DNA of 64,000 nucleotides from JADJLQ01 sp031417835 (GTDB lineage: Bacteria > Bacteroidota > Bacteroidia > Chitinophagales > Saprospiraceae): the NCBI GenBank assembly GCA_031417835.1, contig JANOWJ010000068.1, positions 24,105-88,104 of the forward strand. The letters run 5' to 3'. The position numbers were made by a program, and so were the translations under genes. The notes under the pieces are model-generated. The model saw only the letters and a list, made by a program, of their open reading frames with translations, did no database searches and had not been told where the DNA came from. This document shows, one piece after another, positions 1 to 9,526 of this stretch (position 1 is its first letter; every line of letters starts with the position of its first letter).

Positions 1-48
1 AGCAATATAAAATGAAAAGTATTATCTGAAAGTAATTCATCTTAAGGT

Positions 49-56
49 TATTTTTG
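49..56 (+). promoter_or_regulatory. Bacteroidota-type -7 promoter element before the photolyase gene
   Basis: TATTTTTG matches the Bacteroidota -7 consensus TAnnTTTG exactly and is followed by C, as is common. It lies 33 bp before the photolyase start. The -33 side is weak: TCTG at 25-28, with a 20-bp spacer. Transcription would start near position 63. Confidence 0.45.
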
Positions 57-88
57 CAAAGATAAAGTAAGTAGCCTTACAGCACCAT

Positions 89-1501
89 ATGAATAACAAA
101 TCATTACTTTGGTATCGTCAAGATCTGCGCTTGCAAGATAACGAAGCACTGCATGAAGCGATCCGATGGAGCAGTGAGGTGATACCGGTATATGTATTTG
201 ACCCCAGATCATTCAATGCAAGATCCAGATTTGGCCATCGCAGGATGCATCCTGATAGGGCTCAATTTATTATCGAGGCGATACATGAATTGAGAAAGTC
301 ATGGCAGGAGCTGGGTAGTGATCTTATCGTCAGGATCGGATACCCGGAAGATGTATTGTTTCAATTGGCACAGGAATTCAAAACTTCAGTCGTCTTTTGT
401 AATCGAGAGCGGACTAGAGATGAGGTGAGCGTCCAGGATAAATTGGAACGGAAGCTATGGACCATAGGGCAAGAAATGTGGTTTGCAAGAGGTAAAATGC
501 TGTACTATACTCAAGATTTGCCGTTTCCGGTCACTCATACCCCTGACAATTTTTCTGTTTTTCGAAAAGAATTAGAGCGTATTGTGCCGGTGAGATCTGT
601 ACTGCCTACACCATTGACCTTGACCCCTATCTTCCAACCGTATGAACAAGGCGAAATCCCTACCATGGAACAATTGGGTCTTAAAAGTAAAGAAGTAGGG
701 TCAAGATTATTCATCGGTGGTGAAAAGGAAGGTTTGAAAAAACTAAAAGAATATATTTGGTCAGATGCAGGCCTGAGAAAATTTAGAAATAAGGAACATT
801 CAATAGCTGATCCTTTATTTTCTTCTATGTTGTCGCCATGGCTCGCTCAGGGTTGTCTATCCCCCAAAATGGTTTATCATGAAATCAAATCTTATGAGTC
901 CGTGCATGGGAGTAATGAAGGCACGCAAAATATGACCACAGAACTTATAAGAAGGGATTACTGTAGGCTCATAGCTAAAAAATATGGGGATAAAATTTTT
1001 TTACGAGGGGGTATCCTTCAAAAACCCGTGGACTCTCCTGATGAAGAACAGTATTTATTTTCTCTGTGGAAAGAAGGCCGATTGGGAGTGCCGATCATCG
1101 ATGCCTCTATGATTGCTTTATCTGCTTCGGGATATCTGCCTTTTCCATTGCGTAATGCTGCTGCTCAATTTTTGGTTCATACGCTCAAGGTCAATTGGCA
1201 ATTGGGAGCAGATTGGTATGAAGCCAATTTGATGGATTACGATCCTGCGAGTAATTGGGTCAATTGGCAATCCCTGGCCAAATTGATACCAGATACTACA
1301 GAAGAAAAGCCTTTCAGCCTTAATTTTTTATCAAAAAAATATGATCCGCAAGGTAAGTTTATCCGAAAATGGATCAAAGCGTTGGAAAAGATCCCGGATT
1401 CCAAAATTTTTCATCCGGAACTTTTAGACGATCAAGAACAAAGGCAGTATGATTTTATCCCGGGCAAACAGTACCCAAAGCCTATAGTCGCTACTCAATA
1501 G
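89..1501 (+). CDS. Cryptochrome/photolyase family protein, DASH-like
   Basis: This 470-residue flavoprotein belongs to the DNA photolyase/cryptochrome family. It would bind FAD (and probably a folate antenna) and either repair UV-induced pyrimidine dimers or act as a light sensor. The N-terminal antenna domain opens with LLWYRQDLRLQDNEAL (residues 6-21), the usual family start. The C-terminal FAD domain contains a TELIRRDYCRLIAKKYG segment and, near residues 345-420, VPIIDASMIAL, LRNAAAQFL, and DYDPASNWVNW, which correspond to the DASH signature blocks. The block usually read as NRGRQNVASFL is changed to FPLRNAAAQFL, so it is a divergent member. It converges on, and overlaps by 7 bp, the exonuclease gene on the other strand. 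Repair versus signalling cannot be decided from sequence. Confidence 0.88.
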   Translation: MNNKSLLWYRQDLRLQDNEALHEAIRWSSEVIPVYVFDPRSFNARSRFGHRRMHPDRAQFIIEAIHELRKSWQELGSDLIVRIGYPEDVLFQLAQEFKTSVVFCNRERTRDEVSVQDKLERKLWTIGQEMWFARGKMLYYTQDLPFPVTHTPDNFSVFRKELERIVPVRSVLPTPLTLTPIFQPYEQGEIPTMEQLGLKSKEVGSRLFIGGEKEGLKKLKEYIWSDAGLRKFRNKEHSIADPLFSSMLSPWLAQGCLSPKMVYHEIKSYESVHGSNEGTQNMTTELIRRDYCRLIAKKYGDKIFLRGGILQKPVDSPDEEQYLFSLWKEGRLGVPIIDASMIALSASGYLPFPLRNAAAQFLVHTLKVNWQLGADWYEANLMDYDPASNWVNWQSLAKLIPDTTEEKPFSLNFLSKKYDPQGKFIRKWIKALEKIPDSKIFHPELLDDQEQRQYDFIPGKQYPKPIVATQ

Positions 1502-2886
1502 GTCGCTGGAAAGGGCATTAGTCGAACAGACTTGTTTTTACTAATATAATTTTTGAAGATCAAGCTGGCATCATCATCTGAGTGTAGCGACTGAAAATTT
1601 TCCGGATCCATTTTAATTTGATCCTCTTCTGCTTTATACAAGTACCTGATACATTTATTGTCTTGGTTGAAGTATAATACCGTACGTTCGTCATGAGTGC
1701 GACCTGCCTCTATGACTAGAAATGGTTTGGAAGTGATAGGACGATTGCCCGATATGAGCTGAGCCCTCAGATTGTATATTCCAGCGGACTCCAGTTGTAC
1801 ACATGCTCCCGGACATTTGCCGATATGATGGTTAAAGCATGGTCCGCCTAGTTTTTCTATGCCGCTCAGTTTGAGGCAAAGTTGAAGTCGGTCTACAGTG
1901 GCAGTCAGAAACGATTTTGCATTGGCATTAGTGCTGAATTTTTTAATCAAAACCAAGTCAGGGTCATCCTCTATAATTTTTTGAATGACAAACCGGTAAT
2001 ACCCATTATGATCGTGATAACTATACAGCCCATATGGCAATTCCTTGCGCCGGAGCTGTCGATTGACCTCAGGCTTTAATTTTTTGATTTCTTCATTTTC
2101 ACGCAATAGAGCTAATAGTTCGCTACCTGTGATCTCATAGCTGATCGTATCGACTTGGTGCTGGAGAATAGTTGCTTTTTGGGTATGATCAGCAAAGTGC
2201 TGGAGGATACGGTCTTTGATATTGATACTTTTACCTACATAGATGATATCCAATGATGCATTGTGAAAAAAATAGATGCCACAGGCCTCTGGTAGTGAAT
2301 GTAAATAGTCCAAGGTGAGCGAGGCAGGCAATCGGGCTTCTTTGACACCCTGGTGGATCAGATCCATGGCCATCGACTGATGAATATCCCTTTTAAATAT
2401 ATAATCCAACACGACGCTGGCTGCATACGCATCATCTAATGCTCTGTGTCGATGATTGACTTTGATCTGTAGATGATTGATCAAGGATTCAAGACTATAG
2501 GATTTGAGACCTTCTATAGATTTTTGAGCTAATCGTTTTGTACAAAGCTGTTTGCGAGTATAGGTATAGCCCAGTCGTGCAAACTCCTCTCTGATAAAAT
2601 TATAATCAAAACGAACATTATGCGCCACAAACACCGCTCCATCGGTAAGTTCTACGATTTTTTTTGCAACCTCATAAAACTTTGGAGCATCAGCTACCAT
2701 AGCATTCCGGATGCCTGTCAATCGGGTGATTTGAGGTGGTATACTGACTCCTGGATCAATCAGGCTTTCAAAACGGTCGATTTCTCTCTCTCCGTCATAT
2801 AATACGATGCCAATCTCGATAATTCTATCCCATCTGGGTACGCCTCCTGTCGTTTCAATATCGATGACGGCATATTTGTTCAGCAT
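1495..2886 (-). CDS. DnaQ-like 3'-5' exonuclease fused to a GIY-YIG nuclease domain
   Basis: The 463-residue protein joins two nuclease domains. Residues 1-165 are a DEDDh exonuclease like the epsilon subunit of DNA polymerase III: AVIDIETTGG at the start gives the first acidic pair, HNVRFDYNFIREEF the second motif, and HRALDDAYAA the third. Residues about 198-275 are a GIY-YIG domain (CGIYFFHN, IIYVGKSINIKDRILQHF) like UvrC and Cho. The remaining 190 residues contain four cysteines near FNHHIGKCPGACV, resembling the C-terminal part of Cho/UvrC-like proteins. Such fusions are known in Bacteroidota and are assumed to act in nucleotide excision repair. No helicase-binding or HhH module is visible. 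The gene is convergent with the photolyase gene, another DNA repair protein. Confidence 0.88.
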   Translation of the reverse strand: MLNKYAVIDIETTGGVPRWDRIIEIGIVLYDGEREIDRFESLIDPGVSIPPQITRLTGIRNAMVADAPKFYEVAKKIVELTDGAVFVAHNVRFDYNFIREEFARLGYTYTRKQLCTKRLAQKSIEGLKSYSLESLINHLQIKVNHRHRALDDAYAASVVLDYIFKRDIHQSMAMDLIHQGVKEARLPASLTLDYLHSLPEACGIYFFHNASLDIIYVGKSINIKDRILQHFADHTQKATILQHQVDTISYEITGSELLALLRENEEIKKLKPEVNRQLRRKELPYGLYSYHDHNGYYRFVIQKIIEDDPDLVLIKKFSTNANAKSFLTATVDRLQLCLKLSGIEKLGGPCFNHHIGKCPGACVQLESAGIYNLRAQLISGNRPITSKPFLVIEAGRTHDERTVLYFNQDNKCIRYLYKAEEDQIKMDPENFQSLHSDDDASLIFKNYISKNKSVRLMPFPATY

Positions 2887-2936
2887 GATGTACTTTTAAT
2901 CCTTTATTTGTTCAAAAATACTATTCTTTTCATATT

Positions 2937-4160
2937 ATGTTTTTCTTTAAACTGTCCATTTGTTTACCTGGTCTGATCTGGGCCTGTAGCTTGACTGAAA
3001 GCACTAAGGTCACGGCGCCGTCTCAGGCTCGACCTGCTATAGTGATGTCACCTATACCTGCTGCTCATCAGATGACCAAATACCTGCCTCTGCTCAAGGA
3101 CAAACGCATAGGGATGGTGGTCAATCAAACCTCAATGGTAAATGCTACGCATCTTGTGGATACGTTAATTAAACATAACATCCACATTGTAAAAATATTT
3201 TCTCCCGAACATGGCTTCCGAGGCGAAGCCGATGCCGGCGAAAAAGTGAGCACTACGACAGATAAAGCCACAGGGATACTATTGGTGTCCTTATACGGTG
3301 AAAGGAGAAAACCCACAGCAGAGGATCTGAAAGATCTTGACCTCATCGTATTTGATATCCAGGATATCGGAGTACGATTTTATACCTATATCGCTAGCCT
3401 CACTCTACTGATGGAAGCTTGTGCTGAACAACACAAGCCATTGATTATCTTAGATCGCCCCAATCCCAATGGCTATTATGTGGATGGACCTGTCATGACC
3501 AAGGAGTACCAATCTTTTTTGGGTATGCACCCTGTGCCAGTGGTCTATGGCTTATCTATAGGCGAGTATGCCCAAATGGTCAATGGGGAAGGGTGGCTGA
3601 TCAACAAAGTAAAGTGTGACCTCACCGTGATCCAGTGTGATCAATATGATCATACTATGACTTATGACCTTCCTGTCAAACCCTCGCCCAACATCCCCAA
3701 TCACCGCGCAACCTTGCTGTATCCTTCCACATGTTTTTTTGAAGGGACTAATTTTAATGAGGGTCGCGGCACCGATTTGCCTTTTATCTGTTTTGGGCAC
3801 CCACTCTATAGCCTAGGTGACTACCAATACACTCCGATCAGCATGCCAGGAGCTAAATCCCCTAAACTTATGAATCAATCTTGCAATGGCCACAATCTGT
3901 CCAATCTGACCATCCAGGAGATCTTATCTTGGAAACGGCTCAATCTCAGTTGGTTATTGAAGGCTTATCAGGATATGAAAGGAAAAGACCCATTTTTTTT
4001 GGCCAATAATTTTTTACATAAATTGGCTGGCAGCCCTCAGCTGATGGCTCAAATTAAAGCAGGCAATACTGAAGATCAGATTCGAGCCAGCTGGGAGCAG
4101 GATTTGTTGAAGTATAAACTAATTAGAAAAAAATATCTGTTGTACAAAGATTTTGATTAG
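2937..4160 (+). CDS. DUF1343 / NamZ-like exo-beta-N-acetylmuramidase lipoprotein
   Basis: The 407-residue protein belongs to the DUF1343 family, whose characterised members (NamZ) release N-acetylmuramic acid from the non-reducing end of peptidoglycan fragments. A signal peptide with lipobox ending at Cys17 (GLIWAC) predicts a lipoprotein. Family blocks are clear: GMVVNQTSMV, FSPEHGFRGEADAGEKV, LIVFDIQDIGVRFYTYIASL, ILDRPNPNGYYVDGP, YGLSIGEYAQMVN and FFEGTNFNEGRGTDLPF. It stands alone, 50 bp from the divergent exonuclease gene. Its role is presumably murein recycling or scavenging of cell wall fragments outside the cytoplasm. Confidence 0.88.
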   Translation: MFFFKLSICLPGLIWACSLTESTKVTAPSQARPAIVMSPIPAAHQMTKYLPLLKDKRIGMVVNQTSMVNATHLVDTLIKHNIHIVKIFSPEHGFRGEADAGEKVSTTTDKATGILLVSLYGERRKPTAEDLKDLDLIVFDIQDIGVRFYTYIASLTLLMEACAEQHKPLIILDRPNPNGYYVDGPVMTKEYQSFLGMHPVPVVYGLSIGEYAQMVNGEGWLINKVKCDLTVIQCDQYDHTMTYDLPVKPSPNIPNHRATLLYPSTCFFEGTNFNEGRGTDLPFICFGHPLYSLGDYQYTPISMPGAKSPKLMNQSCNGHNLSNLTIQEILSWKRLNLSWLLKAYQDMKGKDPFFLANNFLHKLAGSPQLMAQIKAGNTEDQIRASWEQDLLKYKLIRKKYLLYKDFD

Positions 4161-4189
4161 GATGTTATCAAAGTCAGGCTTTTCTTTTT

Positions 4190-4822
4190 TTATTGAATTG
4201 CTTTTAAAAATACTTCGTCAGTAGGGAGCACCTTCGATCCAAAAAAATGAGTCAACTCTCCTTTTTCATTGACGACATATTTGCAAAAATTCCAACTGGG
4301 TTCTTTATCATTCCAGCCATTTAATGCTGCTGTAGAGAGCCATTGGTAAAGGGGATGTTTGCCTTCTCCTTTCACTACTACTTTTTCAAAAAGTTGAAAA
4401 GTCACACCATAATTTTTCGAACAAAAATTGGCTATTGTCTGGTTTGACCCGGGTTCTTGGGATCCAAACTCATTAGAAGGAATTCCCAAAACAATTATTT
4501 TTTTGCCAAATTGTTCATGAAATTTTTGCCAGTCTGCATATTGTGGAGTATACCCACATTCTGATGCCACATTGAGCAAAATGACCTTTTTACCTTTATA
4601 GATACTTAGATCGATAGCCGGGCCTGCTGAAAGTGGATTCAATTTAAAGTCATACAACGATGATTTAGGTGGTCCTGTATGTCCGAGAGGCCTCTCAATA
4701 GCTGTGAACCGATTAAATGGGGCCATAAGGATAGCCAAAATGGAACTCAATGAAATAAAATGAAAAAATGTATTCATAAGAATAAATAGTAGGATTATAA
4801 TCAGGAAGTAGATGAAGAACAT
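4190..4822 (-). CDS. Glutathione peroxidase family thiol peroxidase
   Basis: The 210-residue protein reduces hydroperoxides, probably with thioredoxin as donor, as most bacterial members do. The peroxidatic cysteine is Cys89 in NVASECGYTPQY. Gln122 (FGSQEPG) and Trp177-Asn178 (WNF) complete the catalytic tetrad. Cys134 (FCSKNYGVTF) is in the position of the resolving cysteine of the atypical two-Cys type. The usual PCNQFG block reads PSNEFG. The N-terminus carries an extra hydrophobic stretch (residues 1-33), so the enzyme is probably anchored in or exported across the inner membrane. A shorter start at Met16 would still leave a hydrophobic leader. Convergent with the NamZ-like gene. Confidence 0.9.
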   Translation of the reverse strand: MFFIYFLIIILLFILMNTFFHFISLSSILAILMAPFNRFTAIERPLGHTGPPKSSLYDFKLNPLSAGPAIDLSIYKGKKVILLNVASECGYTPQYADWQKFHEQFGKKIIVLGIPSNEFGSQEPGSNQTIANFCSKNYGVTFQLFEKVVVKGEGKHPLYQWLSTAALNGWNDKEPSWNFCKYVVNEKGELTHFFGSKVLPTDEVFLKAIQ

Positions 4823-4853
4823 TATGCCTAAAACAATACTGGTATAGAATGGT

Positions 4854-5465
4854 TCAAACTGCTATTTTCTCCATCAAATGAGCATTAATTTGAAGATATT
4901 GAATCAAAAGGATAGTTTTTGCATCCTGGATCAGTCCTGATGTTATCATTTGTACAGCTTCGTCAAAAGGGATTTCCAACACATCAATGCGCTCATGATC
5001 CGCCTTCAGCCCTCCACCTTCACCGATCTTCATGGTGGCCTCATATCGGGCTATAAAAAAGTGTAGTTTTTCAGTGACCGAGCCGGGTGACATATATGCT
5101 TCCATTACTTTGAGTACTTCTGTCACGCGATAGCCGGTTTCTTCTTCGGTCTCCTTGCGGATACATTCTTCAGGATTAAGATCATCCAGCAGTCCGGCAC
5201 ATACTTCGATCAATAGTCCATCATCATTGCCATTGATATACGATGGCATCCTGAATTGGCGGGTCAAGATGAGGGTCCGGTTTTGAGGATGGTACAATAA
5301 GATGGCAGCGCCATTACCCCGATCATAAGCCTCTCGCTCTACGAGCTCCCACACATTGGAAGTATTGAGTTGCTCAAAGGTTACTTTTTTGAGGGTATAC
5401 CAGTTATCGGATAAGATATCTGTTTTTAGGATGTTGATATTGGGATTATTCATGATTTTGTTCAA
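4854..5465 (-). CDS. nudK: Nudix hydrolase, NudK-like (GDP-mannose pyrophosphatase type)
   Basis: The 203-residue protein is a Nudix pyrophosphatase that resembles NudK, which hydrolyses GDP-mannose and other nucleotide sugars. The Nudix box spans residues 91-112, with the catalytic KETEEETGY core. As in the NudK family, the leading Arg of the general REUXEE motif is Lys. The first conserved acidic position is Asn, a deviation worth noting. Preceding residues LLYHPQNRTLILTRQFRMPSY match the NudK substrate-binding region. It lies between the glutathione peroxidase and ion channel genes on the same strand, 12 bp from the channel gene, so they are probably cotranscribed. Specificity is inferred from family resemblance only. 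Confidence 0.8.
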   Translation of the reverse strand: MNKIMNNPNINILKTDILSDNWYTLKKVTFEQLNTSNVWELVEREAYDRGNGAAILLYHPQNRTLILTRQFRMPSYINGNDDGLLIEVCAGLLDDLNPEECIRKETEEETGYRVTEVLKVMEAYMSPGSVTEKLHFFIARYEATMKIGEGGGLKADHERIDVLEIPFDEAVQMITSGLIQDAKTILLIQYLQINAHLMEKIAV

Positions 5466-5477
5466 TGCAGGCAGTGA

Positions 5478-6170
5478 TTATTTTTTTTCTTCTACAGGAG
5501 GGTTCTGATTATGGCCTTCGTGCAACCATGATGATACGAAGCCGCTAAAGGTGCCGAATAATCCTATACCTACTGCCATCAATAATGACCCGATGATACG
5601 ACCCTCGGTAGTGACTGGAAATCGATCTCCATAGCCTACGGTCGTGATCGTCGTCATCGCCCACCACAGTGCATCTTCTGCAGTTTTGATGTTGCTATTA
5701 GGGTCCGTTTCAACCTGAAGTACAGCAATAGAAGAAAAAATCAACATCATACCTGCGATCACCATGGCCATCGTGATCGCTCCATTTGCTTTTTTTCTAA
5801 ATACATGATGGACTAATAGAGTAGTGGATTTAAAAGCTCTGACTATTCTTAAGAGCCGTATGAGCCTAAGCAATCGGCCGGCACGCAGAAAATCGACAAA
5901 TGGGATACTGGAAAGTAAATCGATCCACCCCCAACGCATAAATTTTAACTTATTTTCAGCTTGCCTAAATCGCACCGCAAAGTCATATAAAAAAATCAAA
6001 CAGACCAGATTATCCACCATGTGTAATATTTTGGATACTTCTGGTGGCACATGCATAAATGTATCCACGATCAAAGCGCCCAATACATAGATAGACAGCA
6101 CCAAGATGATGAGATTAAATGGCCCAATGTTTTCGGTTTGTTTTTGTTCAGGTTCTTGCTCCATACTCAT
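5478..6170 (-). CDS. Voltage-gated-like potassium channel
   Basis: The 230-residue protein is a small cation channel of the ion transport family. It has about six hydrophobic segments. The S4-like helix has arginine at every third position (Arg96, 99, 102, 105, 108, 111), a complete voltage-sensor pattern. The pore loop contains TTVGYGD at 176-182, the potassium selectivity filter. The last helix (193-215) is followed by a short charged tail without a cyclic-nucleotide domain. It is shorter than typical Kv channels but similar to prokaryotic KvAP-type proteins. Gene order suggests transcription with the NudK-like gene 12 bp downstream. Confidence 0.88.
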   Translation of the reverse strand: MSMEQEPEQKQTENIGPFNLIILVLSIYVLGALIVDTFMHVPPEVSKILHMVDNLVCLIFLYDFAVRFRQAENKLKFMRWGWIDLLSSIPFVDFLRAGRLLRLIRLLRIVRAFKSTTLLVHHVFRKKANGAITMAMVIAGMMLIFSSIAVLQVETDPNSNIKTAEDALWWAMTTITTVGYGDRFPVTTEGRIIGSLLMAVGIGLFGTFSGFVSSWLHEGHNQNPPVEEKK

Positions 6171-6196
6171 TGATATTCACTATTAAAAATTCAGTT

Positions 6197-8575
6197 TTAT
6201 TTAAGCCATTGTTGGAAAAGTTTAAGGATGCGTTTGTACTCATCTGTCCAACTGCTTGGTTCTACAAATCCGTGGTCTTCCATCGGATAAGATGCAAGCT
6301 CCCAGTTGTCTTTTTTGAGTTCGATCAGCCGTTGAGCAAGTTTGACTGCATCTTGATAGTGTACATTGACATCTACCATGCCATGACAGATCAATAGCGG
6401 CTTTTTGAGCCCTTCTGCATAATAAAAGGGCGACGATTTTTTGTAGGCTATACTATCGTTTACCGGTTCATTCAGGATATTGGCAGTATACGGATGATTG
6501 TATTGTGCCCAATCGGTCACGGGTCGCAAAGCGGCGCCCGCAGCAAATACTTCCGGTGTAGTGAATAGACCCATGAGCGTGATAAATCCGCCATAAGATC
6601 CGCCATAGATGCCGATCTTTTTAGCATGAACACCGTGATGCTCAATGAGATATTTAGCTGCATCTACATGGTCTGTCAGATCTTTACCACCCATGTGGCG
6701 ATAGATGCCTGTGCGCCAATCCCGGCCATATCCTGCACTACCACGATAATCAATGTCCAGAACGGTGTAGCCCAGATCCACCAGCATATTGTGAAACATA
6801 TATTCTCTAAAATAACTGCTCCACCATTTATGAGCATTTTGAAGATAGCCGGCACCATGTACAAACACCACTGCTGCTTTATTATTGACTTTGGCGGTTG
6901 GTTTGTAGATTCTGGCATACACTTGAGCGCCATCCCTTGCTGTAAAACTTGTCAGCTGAGGATCTCGCCATGCATACGATTTAAATTCCTCCGATCGGGC
7001 TAGTTGGGTCACTTGTCTGGGTTGAGTTGCGGGTTTATTTTCTTGGACATATAGCTCCCAAGGCTTATTGCTATAGGAATATAGGTATGCCACCGTATTT
7101 TCATCAGGGGATACACTCACTTGGTGCGCTCCAGTCATTGTGGTGATCCGTGTAAGCTCTCCAGTCGCTACTTTAAGATGATAAAATTGTTGTTCACCGG
7201 GGTGGACTTGATTGGTAGTGAGGTAAAATGTGGTTTTATCTTTTGAAAGTGTAGCCCGCTGCACTTCAAAGTTGCCTTGGGTTAAGCTGTTCTTTTTTTG
7301 GCTGGATAGCTGATAGGTATACAAGTGAGTGTACCCGGTTTGCTCACTTTGATACCACAATAGATCATCATTGATCCATCCGGTATTGCCGCCTCCAAAT
7401 CGACCACCTATACCCGGGCCACCGATCCAAGCCTCATCATGTTGCCGATCTATGGTGTGCAGCTTGCCATTGGCTAAATTTAATGTGCAGATCCACCGAT
7501 CCTTATTATCCAAGGATCGGATGTCGACCATAGCATGGTTTAAGTGTGGTGAATAGGCCAAAGCCGAAAAGGTCACTGATCTCACAGCGGAGTCCTTTTG
7601 CATGGCTTTCTTAGCTTCCGGATAATCATCGTAAAATGTGGGTATATTAGTGATACCTTGCAACGTTTTAATAGTGCTGCTGTAGGCTGTATCTTCTAGC
7701 CTGTCGTAGATCATGAGCTCCTGTGGACTGTCAGGTTGCCCGACTTTGGTCCTTGCATTGATGAGGTCTGTAAAGCCGGATTCTGTCACATAATTAGGTA
7801 CCACAGTCGATTTGCCTCGAGATACAGATATCAGTTTATAGGTGACATACCGACCATCGGGGCTTATTTGTTGTCCAGTGATCGTTTTATCATCTATATA
7901 AATTGGCTTTAATGGTTTAGGATCATGCCAGGTCCGATAGATGAGATTCATAGAATCGGCCAAGTCTTTTTTTCGTTTCCGTTCTGCCAATATTTCGAAT
8001 ATTTTGAGTTGATCGGATTTGAGCCAAAGCTCTTGTGCATTATCTTTTTTAATCGATTTTGGAATGCTGGCACGTATAAAATTTGTCAATTGAATAGTCG
8101 ACCCTTCGGCGATATTCCAAGCAAACATATTGTCACCTTTGGTGTAAACGATGGCTGTTTCATTAAATGAAAATACAGGATTATGCTCAGCTTCCTCGGT
8201 TTTACATACCAGTATTGCATTGGTTTGATCCGAATGTTGAAAATAGATATTGTTATGATTACTATATGTCCACATCGATCGGACTTTGGAGTAGGTCACT
8301 TCATCTTCTGTAAGCATCCGAGATCGTTGCTGTCCATTCAATTTGTATGGTTTATCTAATCCGTGCCTGTACGCGTATAGGGAGTCTGTCTCCGCTTTGT
8401 CGGGATTCCATCTAAAATATAAAGCGGTACCAGCTCGATCCCACTGTAGTCCTGATGGCGAAGTCCCAATCCAGGTAGGGTCACGCATGATTTTTTCTAC
8501 TGTCAAGGGCCCTATTGTAGGCTGTGTAAAGACTTGGGAATTGCAAAACAAAATCAAATAAATTATTTTTTTCAT
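6197..8575 (-). CDS. S9 family prolyl oligopeptidase / dipeptidyl peptidase IV-like, secreted
   Basis: The 792-residue serine peptidase starts with a signal peptide (residues 1-17, ending FTQP) and would act in the periplasm or at the cell surface. Residues of about 30-520 form the beta-propeller (DPP IV N-terminal type). The C-terminal alpha/beta hydrolase domain carries the triad Ser660 (YGGSYGGF), Asp735 (HGMVDVNVHYQ) and His768 (MEDHGF). Other family landmarks are VVFVHGAGYLQN and DIDYRGSAGYGRDWR. It would release dipeptides or short peptides from proline-containing peptides. The length is standard for secreted Bacteroidota S9 peptidases. It lies 27 bp upstream of the channel gene on the same strand, so transcriptional coupling is possible. 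Confidence 0.92.
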   Translation of the reverse strand: MKKIIYLILFCNSQVFTQPTIGPLTVEKIMRDPTWIGTSPSGLQWDRAGTALYFRWNPDKAETDSLYAYRHGLDKPYKLNGQQRSRMLTEDEVTYSKVRSMWTYSNHNNIYFQHSDQTNAILVCKTEEAEHNPVFSFNETAIVYTKGDNMFAWNIAEGSTIQLTNFIRASIPKSIKKDNAQELWLKSDQLKIFEILAERKRKKDLADSMNLIYRTWHDPKPLKPIYIDDKTITGQQISPDGRYVTYKLISVSRGKSTVVPNYVTESGFTDLINARTKVGQPDSPQELMIYDRLEDTAYSSTIKTLQGITNIPTFYDDYPEAKKAMQKDSAVRSVTFSALAYSPHLNHAMVDIRSLDNKDRWICTLNLANGKLHTIDRQHDEAWIGGPGIGGRFGGGNTGWINDDLLWYQSEQTGYTHLYTYQLSSQKKNSLTQGNFEVQRATLSKDKTTFYLTTNQVHPGEQQFYHLKVATGELTRITTMTGAHQVSVSPDENTVAYLYSYSNKPWELYVQENKPATQPRQVTQLARSEEFKSYAWRDPQLTSFTARDGAQVYARIYKPTAKVNNKAAVVFVHGAGYLQNAHKWWSSYFREYMFHNMLVDLGYTVLDIDYRGSAGYGRDWRTGIYRHMGGKDLTDHVDAAKYLIEHHGVHAKKIGIYGGSYGGFITLMGLFTTPEVFAAGAALRPVTDWAQYNHPYTANILNEPVNDSIAYKKSSPFYYAEGLKKPLLICHGMVDVNVHYQDAVKLAQRLIELKKDNWELASYPMEDHGFVEPSSWTDEYKRILKLFQQWLK

Positions 8576-8784
8576 CAGCGTCTTATAAATTATGCAGTAC
8601 GTGCGTTAGGCTATGGAAACGCGAAAATAATCAGATCAGACTAGCTTTTGTAAGTTTTGCAACGCTAATTCTACAACCGGCTTTTATGAGTTGGTCTTGG
8701 ATTTATAAAAGTTGATCGAATCTTTTGAATTTTGGGAATTAAATGTGGTTACAAGGAGTTGGTTATTCTAAATTCACACCTCAT

Positions 8785-9471
8785 ATGATTAAATCTTTCT
8801 TATGCTTTGCACTCATGATCATAAGTGTTATGCAATCTTGTAAATCTGATTCCAAAGATCAATCAAATCGGGAGGAGATCGAAAGTACTGTCCAAGATGC
8901 CAAGGAAGAGCTAGAGGCCGCTAAGGAAGATATTCAGGCAACGGCTGATGACTTAAAAGAAAGTTTAGATGAACAAGCCACGAAGCTTAAGAATCTGCTC
9001 AAGACGGAAAATGGCAGTGTCGAATTGATCTCGTTATCAGATTTGAAGAAGCTTTGTCCGACGACCATCGATAGAATTCCAAGAGAAAGTATTAAGGCTG
9101 AGGGTGCCGGGGCTTTTGGATTTAAAATCAATACAGTCAATGGAGTATACGAAAAAGGCGATAAACGAATTAAACTTGATTTGATTGACTTTGGTGGATT
9201 TTCTCCCGCATTACTGGGCCTGGCAGCCTGGTCAGCGACCGACATTTATCGAGAAGACGATAATGGATTTGAGCGGGTGATCGACTGGCATGGTTACAAA
9301 GCCTTCGAAAAATCGGATATCAAAAACAATGAATCTTCACTATCTATCATTTATAAAAAGAGATTGGTCATCAATGTATCCGCCGACTTTATTGCATTAG
9401 ATGATCTTAAATCTATCGTAGAAGATGATATTATGCATCTCTTGGATGATCTGGATATCCATCATAAATAA
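8785..9471 (+). CDS. Putative lipoprotein of unknown function with N-terminal coiled coil
   Basis: I do not recognise this 228-residue protein. The reading frame stays open upstream to 8743, but ATG 8785 is the likely start because it begins directly with a signal peptide (MIKSFLCFALMIISVMQSC) whose lipobox cysteine is residue 19. A highly charged Glu/Lys/Asp-rich helix follows (residues 25-72) and is probably a coiled coil. The rest is a mixed domain with VNGVYEKGDKRIKLDLIDFGGFSPALLGLAAW near its middle. The overall plan suggests a small outer-surface or periplasmic lipoprotein. The preceding 167 bp (8576-8742) is a divergent promoter region shared with the S9 peptidase. Confidence 0.7.
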   Translation: MIKSFLCFALMIISVMQSCKSDSKDQSNREEIESTVQDAKEELEAAKEDIQATADDLKESLDEQATKLKNLLKTENGSVELISLSDLKKLCPTTIDRIPRESIKAEGAGAFGFKINTVNGVYEKGDKRIKLDLIDFGGFSPALLGLAAWSATDIYREDDNGFERVIDWHGYKAFEKSDIKNNESSLSIIYKKRLVINVSADFIALDDLKSIVEDDIMHLLDDLDIHHK

Positions 9472-9526
9472 TAGAGATAGAATCACGTTTAAGAATCTCA
9501 TTCTACCCATTCTCAATTTGATAATT

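Noticed and set aside
6626..7003. Plus-strand 125-codon frame inside the S9 peptidase
   Set aside because: It is antisense to the strongly supported catalytic domain and has odd composition (many Cys, Ile and His).
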